IMG/VR virus record: IMGVR_UViG_3300042691_022473
Span: 1 to 25,011 of that record
DNA from: a virus
Reading direction: 5' to 3' (one strand)
DNA: 25,011 nt
Position numbers and translations under genes: made by a program. The first letter of the stretch is position 1. Each line of letters begins with the position of its first letter. The notes under the pieces were generated by a model, which was not told the origin of the DNA, searched no databases, and saw only the letters and a list, made by a program, of their open reading frames with translations. Positions 7,784 to 16,665 of the stretch are shown piece after piece.

Positions 7784-7791
7784 TATAAATA
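7784..7791 (-). promoter_or_regulatory. TATTTATA box (candidate late promoter) before 49-aa gene
   Basis: Exact sense-strand TATTTATA, 13 nt before the ATG at 7770 and directly after the terminase stop. The sense context is AATATTTATAATAAAA. Confidence 0.55.
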
Positions 7792-9558
7792 TTATCTACC
7801 ACCAAATAACCAAGCGTGTTTCATATATTCTTCTTTCGGTATATGACCTGAATTAAATTGTGATATCCTTTCGTTGTAATGCGGTATAACAGGGTTAAAA
7901 GACATTTGTTGTGAGACATTTTCATTATTACTAACTGACCATGAATCTATCATGGCTTTAGCTTGTTCAGTAACTTTTGTTAATTTATTAAATGATGTTT
8001 CACCGACATAAGTGGCCATGGCAATTGACATAATTAAATCATCATGTCTACCTTTTTGATGGTCAGGCCTACCATTAATATACACAAACGAATCCATTTC
8101 ATTATATAATCTATGACTATAAATTTTAAATTCATGTCTCATAGCCTCCTCGTAAGATGCGATTATCTGAACACGTTTATTATTAAAGTTAATTCCTGGT
8201 ATTTTATCCGCCGCTTTTGGATTGTATTTCCAACTATTTGAGATATCTTCTCCATCAACGTATAAATTTTTATAACCTAATTCTTGTAATTTACGAGAAG
8301 TTGACACACCCATTCCACCCGTAATATCAATCACTATAAAAGTTGAATACATATTCGCCCATTTATAACATATTTCCGCCATTGTATCGGGAGGAAGCTT
8401 ACCAACAAATTCGGCAACTTGTTCACGGGTATCAAAGTCAATTATTTGAAAACAACTAAAGTCTTCACTATCTCCTCGACTGACATCAACCCCCATTATA
8501 TATTTGTGACCCATAATAGGTTCTTTCCAAATCCATAACTGGTTACTCATCATTTTATTTACAGGTTCTCTAAGATAATTTTCTTTGATTTTCATCATCA
8601 ATTTAGAATCAAATACATTATCACCTGAACCTAAGAAGTTACATTCTAATTCTTGAGAAACTTTACGCTTATCGTACTTAAGTTTCTTTACCATTTTTTC
8701 AAACCAATCTGAACAAGGTTTATATCCTTGTTTAATTAATTCCTTAGCATCTTCAAAATTTCTATCTTTAAAATCAATATCTACCCAACTAATATTTTCA
8801 CTTTGATTATAGTCTTCTTTATTTAATAGATAATGTACAATATCATCAGTTTTAACAAAATATAAATCTTTAGTATAACGTGGGTCTCGGTACCAAAACA
8901 TTTCCGTAATTTTAAAGTCGTTCATATTACGTAATGCTTGGTCATAAATTTCATAATAAATCGGGTCATTACCGTTAGGTGTTGAAATAACGATTACTTT
9001 ACCCCCTGTCGATAATGAAGCCATACATGCAGACCAAAAATCACTATCAGCTTCAATAAACGCGGCCTCGTCAAATATTAATATTGTAGGAGTAAAACCA
9101 CGTAAAGCATCTTTTGATGTTGCCACCGCCTTTACTTCACAACCGTTATTTAATTTCCAATGTTTAGTTGATTTTTTATTGGGGTCAATTTGAACGTTAA
9201 CCCAACTAGGCCACTGAGTAACAAAGGCTCTGATTTTATTTGCCATCTCAATCGAGGTATCTAATTTGTTGGCAATTATCAATATTTTTTCAGGTTTTTC
9301 TTTTTTGGCAAATGCTAATTTTTTTGAGACCCAAGCCGATGTTACTGTTGATACCCCTGCTTGGCGATATTTTAACGCAATGTTTTCATTATATTCTTCA
9401 TAGTCGTTTAATAATGTTATTTGGTCAGGAAATAACTCTAATGGTACGTATTTTGAAACTGTATTATCATATGTTTGTAGATATGTATTTAGAGCATAAG
9501 GTGTGTCCCTCATACATCTTACATACTCCAATAGAAGTTGTTCTTTAGTTAAACTCAT
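7792..9558 (-). CDS. 17: Terminase large subunit, T4 gp17-like
   Basis: The packaging motor ATPase and nuclease, which pumps DNA into the prohead through the portal and cuts concatemers. The product is 588 residues. The ATPase domain shows a Walker A-type loop KYRQAGVST (63-71), Walker B TILIFDEA (158-165, Asp163/Glu164) and the coupling motif ISTPNG (191-196). The RNase H-like nuclease shows IMGVDVSRGDSEDF with Asp357, IVIDITGG with Asp410, and GRHDDLIMS with Asp506/Asp507, a complete acidic triad. The length is similar to T4 gp17 (610). A TATTTATA box lies 13 nt upstream, right after a strong terminator, so it likely heads the packaging/head operon. No small terminase was recognised. Confidence 0.97.
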   Translation of the reverse strand: MSLTKEQLLLEYVRCMRDTPYALNTYLQTYDNTVSKYVPLELFPDQITLLNDYEEYNENIALKYRQAGVSTVTSAWVSKKLAFAKKEKPEKILIIANKLDTSIEMANKIRAFVTQWPSWVNVQIDPNKKSTKHWKLNNGCEVKAVATSKDALRGFTPTILIFDEAAFIEADSDFWSACMASLSTGGKVIVISTPNGNDPIYYEIYDQALRNMNDFKITEMFWYRDPRYTKDLYFVKTDDIVHYLLNKEDYNQSENISWVDIDFKDRNFEDAKELIKQGYKPCSDWFEKMVKKLKYDKRKVSQELECNFLGSGDNVFDSKLMMKIKENYLREPVNKMMSNQLWIWKEPIMGHKYIMGVDVSRGDSEDFSCFQIIDFDTREQVAEFVGKLPPDTMAEICYKWANMYSTFIVIDITGGMGVSTSRKLQELGYKNLYVDGEDISNSWKYNPKAADKIPGINFNNKRVQIIASYEEAMRHEFKIYSHRLYNEMDSFVYINGRPDHQKGRHDDLIMSIAMATYVGETSFNKLTKVTEQAKAMIDSWSVSNNENVSQQMSFNPVIPHYNERISQFNSGHIPKEEYMKHAWLFGGR

Positions 9559-9571
9559 AAAACTATTTTAA

Positions 9572-9579
9572 TATAAATA
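9572..9579 (-). promoter_or_regulatory. TATTTATA box (candidate late promoter) before terminase
   Basis: Exact sense-strand TATTTATA, 13 nt before the ATG at 9558. It lies immediately downstream of the terminator of the preceding gene, the clearest terminator-then-promoter arrangement in the window. Confidence 0.6.
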
Positions 9580-9582
9580 TCA

Positions 9583-9614
9583 AAACCCTCACTTAAATGT
9601 TTAAATGAGGGTTT
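9583..9614 (-). terminator. Intrinsic terminator after the 447-aa gene
   Basis: AAACCCTCA (9583-9591) pairs with TGAGGGTTT (9606-9614), with additional TTAAA/TTTAA pairing inside the loop. On the minus strand a short T-run follows the stem. It separates the 9635-13703 operon from the packaging operon. Confidence 0.85.
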
Positions 9615-9634
9615 ATAGTTGTAGGTTTAATGTA

Positions 9635-10978
9635 TTATAGTCCTAATTGTGACAAATCAATATCATCTAAATCATCATCATCGTCATCATACTTATCCAT
9701 ACTTCTTTCGTATTCTTGTTTTTTTAATTCAGATACAATTTCATCTACCATTCTTTGTATAAATTGTTGTCCTTTAGGGTCTCCTTGTAATATAAGTTTC
9801 GCAACTCTAAAGAATTCATTTGCATCTAATTTAGAAAATCTCATAAATAGATAATGCTGAATATGTTTCATATCATCCTCAAACAATTCCATTGGGTATG
9901 TTGATACAAATTTCTCCCAAAATATAGGTCCTAATCTTGAATCCCAAATCTCAGCAGGTAATGTATCCTCAGCACCCATAACCATTTCTTGTTGTCTTGG
10001 GTCATCAGGTAATCCATGAGTACCAAATACTTCATAAACACCTTTTACCAATTCATGAATTAATAATGGAAAAGTTCCTGCTCTTGCTTTAACTGTTGGT
10101 GGGTCTGTCTCATCATCTACTTCACTTTGACCTAACTGACCACCTCCTGAACCAGCCATATTTTCCATATCAGGGAATACCCAATATAAATGTTCCATTA
10201 AAGATTGGTTAACACCATATAACTGTAATAATCTTGGGTCAATATTATTTATTTCTTCACCCGCCAAAACGTACATGTGACCACCTTTAAACGCGGCTCC
10301 TTGAATTAATGAATTAATGAATCTTCTTTTCGCCTTTTCTAAATTAAACTGCTCAAACTCATCAACAAAGTTTTCTAAATCTTCAGTATGTTTTTCACCT
10401 TGTTTAAAGACATCTTTTACTTCTTCTTCCGAAGGATTTTGTGATTGAGTTTGCATCCCTTGAGCCGCACTCATAGGTCCACTAACTAATTTAGCGTCAA
10501 ACTGTAAAGAACCTTCAGGAATACCCATTTCTTTTTTAACTAACTCAACGGCTAATTGCTCAAGTCTTTGTTTGTTTCTTGATTCAATAGATGAGATTTG
10601 TTGTAATGATTGCATACCCATCATCATAAGATTCATAAAAGAATTTGGACCTTGTAATGGTTGGGTATTACCCAAAAATCTTCTTACTTTATCAACAGAG
10701 TCTTTAAATCTTTTAGAAGCGATTACTTCAATAAAATCCCTCTGTTCTTGTGGTATTGCTGGGTGACCGTGGAATGGTGTTTCTCTTTGAGTGATTTTTC
10801 TCTCAACGTCTTGACCCATTCTTTCAGGACCTTCGTAATCTATTGGGGCTTCGGATAAATTTTTATTTATCTCATTTAGTAAAGAATTTTCTCTGTGAGT
10901 TAAACCTTCCCTAACTAATTTTTTTTCTAAATTAGTTTTTGTTCTCAATATTTTTTCCATTTTATAATTAACACTCAT
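9635..10978 (-). CDS. Unknown virion/assembly-type protein, 447 aa
   Basis: I do not recognise this protein. It is 447 residues, mostly helical by eye. It has a charged N-terminus, a Met-rich patch (FMNLMMMGMQSLQQ, about residue 115), a conserved-looking central part (ALEKAKRRFINSLIQG-like and HMYVLAGEEINNIDPRLL) and an Asp-rich tail (DKYDDDDDDLDDID). The start at 10978 gives MSVNYKMEKILR; the Met six codons later is an alternative. It is the last gene of a four-gene operon (1 nt from the gene upstream) and is followed by a terminator and then the terminase. Position directly upstream of gp17 suggests a neck, connector or packaging accessory, but this is inference only. Confidence 0.75.
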   Translation of the reverse strand: MSVNYKMEKILRTKTNLEKKLVREGLTHRENSLLNEINKNLSEAPIDYEGPERMGQDVERKITQRETPFHGHPAIPQEQRDFIEVIASKRFKDSVDKVRRFLGNTQPLQGPNSFMNLMMMGMQSLQQISSIESRNKQRLEQLAVELVKKEMGIPEGSLQFDAKLVSGPMSAAQGMQTQSQNPSEEEVKDVFKQGEKHTEDLENFVDEFEQFNLEKAKRRFINSLIQGAAFKGGHMYVLAGEEINNIDPRLLQLYGVNQSLMEHLYWVFPDMENMAGSGGGQLGQSEVDDETDPPTVKARAGTFPLLIHELVKGVYEVFGTHGLPDDPRQQEMVMGAEDTLPAEIWDSRLGPIFWEKFVSTYPMELFEDDMKHIQHYLFMRFSKLDANEFFRVAKLILQGDPKGQQFIQRMVDEIVSELKKQEYERSMDKYDDDDDDLDDIDLSQLGL

Positions 10979-10979
10979 C

Positions 10980-11984
10980 TTATTTTAAATTAATTCCAAT
11001 AGCGTCAAATGTTAACCAATTAGGTAATTCACCTTTACCCGCTTTTGGCGCTGGTTTAACTTTAGGTTTATACGGATTGTCATAATCAGGTTTACCAGGT
11101 TTTGTAGGAGTTTTTGGTTTAACAGGTGCGGTCTTAGTGTCACCCGCCTTTGGTCTTTTCTTTGGCCCTGGCTTAGGAGAATATGGATTATCGTGTTCAG
11201 GACTTTTAGTTTTTTCTTTTTCTTTGGTTCTTTCTTTTTCTTTGGTTCCTTGCTCAAACACTAAATTTAATAAGTCTTGTTTACTCATTTTAGGGGTTAT
11301 GTGTCTTTCAACCAAAGACATAATACCCTTCTCTAATTCTTTTTTATTAATACTTTCTTTTGCCATTTTACTTAATTGACCTTTCATATTATTGGCATAT
11401 GCGCTACCTACTTTGTCTAAGTAATTTTTCATTGTAAATTCTTCTTTAGTTTCTTTCTTTTTAGTTTTAGGTAGTTTTTTAAAATTTGTCTTTTTAGCAA
11501 ATTCGTCAGCCATTTTACACCATTTTTTTTCTTCTTTTGTTTTTCCATCACCACATTTCGCAAAAAAATATTTTTGTTGTTTTTGTGATGCGAATTTTTC
11601 CATTAATTCTTTTTCCTGTATTGAATCAGGGTCACCGTCTCCTGTGGGTCCTTTTTGAATCGGTTCTTGGTCATGACCTGTTAACTCCCAATTAATATCA
11701 GACTCTTCATCTTCACTTAATTCAGACTCCATAGGAGTTAATTTCATTGAGCCGTCAGGATTTGTTTCTGCTTTATAACCATTCGGATTCTTTAACATTT
11801 GTGGTGTTAACGGTCCTCCTTGTTTACCCACTACTACTACATCTTTAGCGGGTTCTTTTTGAAGACTAACTTGTTCTAATAACCTACTATATAATGAATT
11901 AATTTGAGTTTCATTTAACTTGTTAAGTAACGAACCTTTAAACCCATGGTTTAACAAAGATAGTATTTTTTTATTATTTTTCAT
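10980..11984 (-). CDS. Unknown Lys/Pro-rich low-complexity protein, 334 aa
   Basis: A 334-residue protein of unknown function. The N-terminal half holds acidic and polar segments, including a Cys-containing stretch with FFAKCGDGKTKEEKKWCKMAD near residue 140. The C-terminal third has KEKERTKEKEKT repeats, then two related Pro-rich units, DNPYSPKPGPKKRPK and DNPYKPKVKPAPK. It overlaps the upstream gene by 11 nt and is followed at 1 nt by the 447-aa gene, so the four genes from 13703 to 9635 are probably cotranscribed and translationally coupled. The charged, repetitive tail suggests a flexible linker or DNA-facing internal virion protein, but no family is recognised. Confidence 0.65.
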   Translation of the reverse strand: MKNNKKILSLLNHGFKGSLLNKLNETQINSLYSRLLEQVSLQKEPAKDVVVVGKQGGPLTPQMLKNPNGYKAETNPDGSMKLTPMESELSEDEESDINWELTGHDQEPIQKGPTGDGDPDSIQEKELMEKFASQKQQKYFFAKCGDGKTKEEKKWCKMADEFAKKTNFKKLPKTKKKETKEEFTMKNYLDKVGSAYANNMKGQLSKMAKESINKKELEKGIMSLVERHITPKMSKQDLLNLVFEQGTKEKERTKEKEKTKSPEHDNPYSPKPGPKKRPKAGDTKTAPVKPKTPTKPGKPDYDNPYKPKVKPAPKAGKGELPNWLTFDAIGINLK

Positions 11985-12384
11985 AAACTACTTTCTTTTC
12001 AAATTCAAGAACGAAATCTCGTTCATATAATTTATCTTTTACAGAGTCTTCAGTTTGACCAAAACTAAATACCAATCTTTTAACTAAATCAAAATTGACC
12101 ATTTCAGTTTCATTCTCCCAGGATAGTGCAATGACTCCATCAATTGCATCAACCATTGAAAAGTAATCAGAGTTTTGAATAACCGATAATGTTGTTTTAT
12201 CCGTTTTCAAAACTCCAACTTTTTCTATGTAATCTAAATCAGGTGGTGATGGGTAACCATTCGATGGTTTCGATTCCCAAGAATCTCCCCATACATTTTC
12301 CAAACTGTTAGAAAAAATAAATTCGTATGTTATTTCTCCTTTATAGTTTGCACCTAATTCATTTACATAAATTAAATAACTCAT
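11974..12384 (-). CDS. Unknown protein, 136 aa
   Basis: A 136-residue acidic protein starting MSYLIYVNELGANYKGEITY. It looks like a compact alpha/beta domain with several aromatic residues (NVWGDSWESKPSNGYPSPPD) and a well-formed C-terminal strand/helix. There is no signal peptide, metal site or known motif that I can name. Its ATG overlaps the TGA of the upstream gene in an ATGA arrangement, and it overlaps the downstream gene by 11 nt. Both point to translational coupling within the operon starting at 13703. The context (between two virion-like, highly charged proteins) suggests a structural accessory. Confidence 0.7.
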   Translation of the reverse strand: MSYLIYVNELGANYKGEITYEFIFSNSLENVWGDSWESKPSNGYPSPPDLDYIEKVGVLKTDKTTLSVIQNSDYFSMVDAIDGVIALSWENETEMVNFDLVKRLVFSFGQTEDSVKDKLYERDFVLEFEKKVVYEK

Positions 12385-13703
12385 AAAATACTTCCTTTAG
12401 GAGTTACTTTAATTCTTCTGTTATTGTTTTCAAATATTAAGTTATTTTGTTGTGATTTTCCAATAAATTTTAAGTTAGGATATTTTTTCAATAACTTAGT
12501 TGATGAAATTTCTTGTGCGACTGTTTCAGACAAATTTTTAATTCTAACAACATTTTTATTATGTTTTTCAGTTAAAACAGTTTTTTGTTTTTTCTTTTCT
12601 TCTAAAATAGCTCTTTCTCTTTCGTCAACTCTAAAATATTTTTTTAAAATATTATCAACTTTAGATTCATTAAATAACCCCTCAATCATACCTTCAACCG
12701 CTCCTGACTCATCTTCACCTAATTCTTTGAATCTGTGTTTTCTTCCTCTATAACCACGCTCATTCCCGTAGTTATCCTCAAAGTCCTCCTCTTCACCAAA
12801 AATATCATCAACGAAATCTTTACCCGAATCTAAATCACCATATTCTGCAACCTCACCTGTAGCAGGTGCTGCAGGAGGTGCAGGAGCCACTTCACCTTCA
12901 GGTGCTGGCATTTCAGGTGCAGACATTTCTTCCCCACCTTCTTCAGTACCTTCTTCTCCTTCTTCTTCCTCACCTTCTAATTTAGCAATAATTTCATCTA
13001 AATCATCCTCATCTAATAAATCTAAATCGATTGCGGAAACAATAGAATTTATAACATATTTAATATCTTTAGATGACATTTCATTTTCTTCATCCTCTAA
13101 GAAAGTTCTAATTTTTTGAGCTAATTTACCCGTTAATTTTTGTATCATTTTAAATGATACATCTTCATCTTCTTCGTCACCCATATCTTCTTCGTCACCC
13201 ATGTCTGTGTCTACAGGCATTTCAGGTGCGGGTTCTGCAGTTGGTTCAGCCATAGGAGCTGGAGCAGGTGCTGGTGCGGGTGCCGCATCTTGTTCAGTAG
13301 TTTCACCTTCTTCAGGATATTTTAAATAATATCTTTCATCAGCAACATCCTCACTTTCAAACAAAGACATATTTTTTAAGTACCCTTCAGAAGAATTAAC
13401 TTCTTTAGCGATAACATTTAGTCTTTTAAGTGCCTGAGAATATGAAGAGTAATATTTTCTACCTTTCATTGGTTCCATGTAATCAGCAACTGATTCATTT
13501 AAACCTTTTTTAATAATATATCCGTTAGTCTCTTTAACAATCACATAAGTATTACCATCAGATAATATTTTTTGATACTCTAAAGATTTGTTCTCATTTA
13601 TAGGAGCTGGGATGTGTTCATTGTATCTTGCAATTTGTAAAATACGATTTATCTTGTCCATTCCTTGTAGTTTTTCACTACCAATCGGTTTCAAATTTCC
13701 CAT
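12381..13703 (-). CDS. Unknown acidic Ala/Pro-rich protein, 440 aa, operon leader
   Basis: A 440-residue protein of unknown function. An ordered N-terminal part (about 1-135, with KILSDGNTYVIVKETNGYII) is followed by an Ala/Pro linker (PAPAPAPAPMAEPTAEPAPE). Next come acidic segments around a helical core, a second Ala/Pro/Gly linker, and a basic C-terminal domain (FIGKSQQNNLIFENNNRRIK). The alternation of acidic, linker and basic parts resembles scaffold or internal head proteins, and its composition is similar to the gp22-like protein at 1451-3139. It heads a four-gene operon, with a TATTTATA box 31 nt upstream. No enzymatic motif is visible. Confidence 0.7.
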   Translation of the reverse strand: MGNLKPIGSEKLQGMDKINRILQIARYNEHIPAPINENKSLEYQKILSDGNTYVIVKETNGYIIKKGLNESVADYMEPMKGRKYYSSYSQALKRLNVIAKEVNSSEGYLKNMSLFESEDVADERYYLKYPEEGETTEQDAAPAPAPAPAPMAEPTAEPAPEMPVDTDMGDEEDMGDEEDEDVSFKMIQKLTGKLAQKIRTFLEDEENEMSSKDIKYVINSIVSAIDLDLLDEDDLDEIIAKLEGEEEEGEEGTEEGGEEMSAPEMPAPEGEVAPAPPAAPATGEVAEYGDLDSGKDFVDDIFGEEEDFEDNYGNERGYRGRKHRFKELGEDESGAVEGMIEGLFNESKVDNILKKYFRVDERERAILEEKKKQKTVLTEKHNKNVVRIKNLSETVAQEISSTKLLKKYPNLKFIGKSQQNNLIFENNNRRIKVTPKGSIL

Positions 13704-13734
13704 TTTATTTTGTTTTTGTTTAAATTATTTTATA

Positions 13735-13742
13735 TATAAATA
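13735..13742 (-). promoter_or_regulatory. TATTTATA box (candidate late promoter)
   Basis: Exact sense-strand TATTTATA in the context ATATATTTATATATAAAA, 31 nt before the ATG at 13703. It lies in the gap after the 779-aa hydrolase gene. Confidence 0.5.
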
Positions 13743-13769
13743 TATCGTTTAACTTAATAATTGTTTTAT

Positions 13770-16109
13770 TTATGCGATATTACTATCTAATGAAAATTTT
13801 TCGGACGCCGCAACCGCATTTGCCCTATGACTACTAACACCACCTCCAGCATTTATATCCGCAAAATAATTGGCCGCTTCCACTTTGTTTTTAAATTTAG
13901 GGAATGTATTTGCTGACTTTCCTTTAGTGAAAAATTTAATAGCCACTTCAGCTGCGACATTAGGGTCATTTACTAAATCAGGATTATTTACCAAATCTTT
14001 ACCAATCATATTCCCGTATTTTTCATAATTTTTCTTACCTGTTAATTGATTAAAACCTCTACCTCGATATTTCCAACCATCGCCACCTCCTTGATTTCCT
14101 ACAGTTTTTGCGTATACAACATTAAAAAATTTCTCTTGGTCTTTTTTTAGATTGTCTAATTCACTATCCGAGTACTTTGCAACTCTCGAACCAAAAATAC
14201 TTCTAATTCTTGAATTGGATGTTCCTGCGTATGATACTTCTGATTTTGGTTTGAATCCTGACTCTTTAGAAATGACTGATAATATTCCTATTTGAGTTAA
14301 CGGGTCAGTTATACCCGATTTATTCATATAATTAATCATTAAGTTAATGTTCTTTTTTTGTACGTCATCAAAATTACCTGTTAATTTAACTTTACCTGTT
14401 GATACATTTCCTCCATCTTCTAATCCAGGGTCCTCATCTTTTTTAATTGATGACATATTTGAATCATTAAAATCTTTTAACACTAAAATTGAAAACAACT
14501 TTGTTAAATCTTCACTTGACATAGTTCCGTCTTCATCTAATCCATATTTCTTTTGAAATTCCTTAACCGCCATTTCAGTTTCAGGCCCAAATTTACCGTC
14601 AACTCCCCATTTAGGTAATAAAAATCCTAAAAATTGTAGAGCAATTTGTAGTAATTCTACATCTCTATCTACAGGTATACTACTCTCAACACCCTTAAGA
14701 TTTTTGAGTTCTTTTTTTGATTGAACTAATTTATAAAATTCGCTTAGAATTTTATTTTCACCTTTTTCTGCTTTTTCTAAAGTGGTAATAACATTTTCTT
14801 TTTTAGTGTCAACAAACTCAGGATTATTTTTTATTAAATCGTTTGCCGAATCTACAATATTCTTATCAATTTCACTATCTCTTTTTAGAGGTGATGAATC
14901 ATCAGTAGGTGATGGTATATTTTCTCCAGTACCTCCTGCTGCACCTACAAATATTTTATCAGAATTTTTTAATAAATCTCTTAAATGTTTACCCCTTGGT
15001 AATCCAATATGTACATGGGTCATGTTATCATGACCGACCCATTCAGATATTTGTCCGATAACATCACCAACTTTAACTTTATCACCTTTTTGTAATTTAA
15101 CGTTTTTTAAGTGGGTATAGAAAATATCAGGATAACCATTGATACCACTAATTGACACTTGAGTACCAAATACTTTACCTGAATTTTTACCTGTGTCTCT
15201 AATTTTTTTTACCGTTCCTTCAGTGTATGAATTTACTATAGTTCCTGCAGGCGCAAAAATATCCCAAGCATTGTCAGATTCCCAATTACCAAACGCTCTT
15301 TTTCCGTGATTGGATGGACCATTTTCAATGTCAACTTTAAATTTACCACCTATAGTAGTTGTGGCTTCTTTTAGTGATAATCTTTTATCAACTAATTTAT
15401 TTTTCATATCCTTTATCTTTTCAAGATAACCATTTCGTCTAAGTATTTTAAATACTAAATTTTCTTCAGAATATTCACCACCTTTTTCTAAACCACATTC
15501 ACGATATTTTCTGATTTTATTTACATATTTTTTAATTAATGATTTGGCAGTATCAATATCTTCGTCTTGGATATTGTCATAAACTCCGTCTATGATTTTC
15601 ATCCATTGTCTTGCTTTTTCACTAATATTTTTTTTATCTATGTCTATAGATTCTTTTTTAGGTGACTCAATCCATTCATCATATAAAATGGAATATCTGG
15701 CATTATTTTTAACCTCCTCATTTTTTGATTCGTCCTCAACATATAATTCCACTTCATATCCAAAAATTTTAATATCATGTTTATGACCATATAATGTTTT
15801 TTTTAAGTGAAATAATTCATCGTACAAATTTTTAACATTTTCAGGAAATTGATTAAAATCTGCAATGATATGTAAGTCAACATCAGAATAATTAGACCAA
15901 TTAAAATTAGATAATGAACCTGTCATTACTATATCTGTAATAACAATATCAACATCTAAAAAACCAATAAAATCATTTGCAATTTCAATCAAGGTTTCCC
16001 TAACTTTAGGAACCATTTTAGAATTAGACGATTTTGGGTTAACCCATATTTTTGGATTAAGTGTGTCTTTTAGATTAAAACTTTTTAAGATGGATTGTAA
16101 ATTGCTCAT
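13770..16109 (-). CDS. Multidomain cell-wall hydrolase: nucleotidyltransferase-like + M23 + PG-binding + GH19-like
   Basis: A 779-residue modular protein. Residues 55-125 resemble a Pol-beta-type nucleotidyltransferase: GS at 64-65, DVDLH at 76-80, and a possible third carboxylate at Glu121. Residues 255-375 are an M23/LytM endopeptidase: HGKRAFGNW with His268, Asp283, YTH with His333, and the HVH pair 365/367. Residues 482-540 are a peptidoglycan-binding_1 domain (VDGKFGPETEMAVKEFQ). Residues 580-775 resemble GH19 lysozyme/chitinase: KESGF with probable catalytic Glu616, and GDGWKYRGRGFNQLTG (675-690). There is no signal peptide, so a tail- or baseplate-borne lysin is more likely than a secreted endolysin, although lysis is possible. 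The N-terminal nucleotidyltransferase-like part is unexpected. The ATG is preceded by a variant box (TATTTATG). Confidence 0.88.
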   Translation of the reverse strand: MSNLQSILKSFNLKDTLNPKIWVNPKSSNSKMVPKVRETLIEIANDFIGFLDVDIVITDIVMTGSLSNFNWSNYSDVDLHIIADFNQFPENVKNLYDELFHLKKTLYGHKHDIKIFGYEVELYVEDESKNEEVKNNARYSILYDEWIESPKKESIDIDKKNISEKARQWMKIIDGVYDNIQDEDIDTAKSLIKKYVNKIRKYRECGLEKGGEYSEENLVFKILRRNGYLEKIKDMKNKLVDKRLSLKEATTTIGGKFKVDIENGPSNHGKRAFGNWESDNAWDIFAPAGTIVNSYTEGTVKKIRDTGKNSGKVFGTQVSISGINGYPDIFYTHLKNVKLQKGDKVKVGDVIGQISEWVGHDNMTHVHIGLPRGKHLRDLLKNSDKIFVGAAGGTGENIPSPTDDSSPLKRDSEIDKNIVDSANDLIKNNPEFVDTKKENVITTLEKAEKGENKILSEFYKLVQSKKELKNLKGVESSIPVDRDVELLQIALQFLGFLLPKWGVDGKFGPETEMAVKEFQKKYGLDEDGTMSSEDLTKLFSILVLKDFNDSNMSSIKKDEDPGLEDGGNVSTGKVKLTGNFDDVQKKNINLMINYMNKSGITDPLTQIGILSVISKESGFKPKSEVSYAGTSNSRIRSIFGSRVAKYSDSELDNLKKDQEKFFNVVYAKTVGNQGGGDGWKYRGRGFNQLTGKKNYEKYGNMIGKDLVNNPDLVNDPNVAAEVAIKFFTKGKSANTFPKFKNKVEAANYFADINAGGGVSSHRANAVAASEKFSLDSNIA

Positions 16110-16121
16110 TACCCATAAATA

Positions 16122-16364
16122 TCATAGTTTTTTATATTTAAAGGTTTTTGAAATTTTAGAGTTAAAAAATTTACCTTGTGATTCAGATATTCTAAATTGA
16201 GTATACAACTGATGAGGTATTTCATCGTATTCATATTTAGCTCCGTTTTTAAATTCAACAACTAATTTTTTTGTTTCAGTATCGTATTCAGTTCTAACTA
16301 AATTTGATGATTGGACTTCATTAATAATCTTCGTCCCCTTGATTTCTTCTTTCAGTATCGCCAT
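16122..16364 (-). CDS. KTSC-domain protein, 80 aa
   Basis: An 80-residue protein. The C-terminal 60 residues match the KTSC domain pattern: RTEYDTETKKLVVEFKNG, then YEYDEIPHQLYTQF, then SQGKFFNSKISKTFKY. KTSC domains are small single-domain proteins common in bacteria and phages, with no firmly established function. The frame overlaps the 3' end of the upstream gene by 44 nt, which is long for this phage. The real start could be a later non-ATG codon, but the ATG at 16364 is the only ATG before the domain. It ends 12 nt before the hydrolase gene. Confidence 0.75.
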   Translation of the reverse strand: MAILKEEIKGTKIINEVQSSNLVRTEYDTETKKLVVEFKNGAKYEYDEIPHQLYTQFRISESQGKFFNSKISKTFKYKKL

Positions 16365-16665
16365 CTTCTAACGGTATTTCTAAATTTATTTTTTTTAATT
16401 TATCTTGAATGTAGTCTACAAATTCATTATGGTCAATATCAAAAAAACTTTTTAATTCAAAAAATAATTTATCTCTTTGACTACTAAATTTTTGAAAGTT
16501 TCTCATAATATCATTAGGATAATACGGTGGTCTTTCCAAATCTTTTTCAGTCCACCCTTCTCTTTGGAACGCTCTTCTTAAATCACGATAAGTTTCTAAT
16601 ATATCTTTATCGGCACCTAATGTCTCAACGTATTTATCGTAATGTTTTCTTAAACTCATATTCAT
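16321..16665 (-). CDS. Unknown small helical protein, 114 aa
   Basis: An unrecognised 114-residue, charged, mainly helical protein. It starts MNMSLRKHYDKYVETLGADK, or two codons later at the second ATG (16659). A central motif, YRDLRRAFQREGWTEKDLERP, is followed by PYYPNDIMRN. The C-terminus is acidic. The first ATG is part of a variant of the recurrent upstream box (TATTTATG), so its leader would be very short unless transcription begins elsewhere. It is the first gene of the minus-strand run that leads into the KTSC and cell-wall hydrolase genes, and is divergent from the clp gene with 65 nt between start codons. A virion or assembly accessory role is only a guess from position. Confidence 0.65.
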   Translation of the reverse strand: MNMSLRKHYDKYVETLGADKDILETYRDLRRAFQREGWTEKDLERPPYYPNDIMRNFQKFSSQRDKLFFELKSFFDIDHNEFVDYIQDKLKKINLEIPLEDGDTERRNQGDEDY

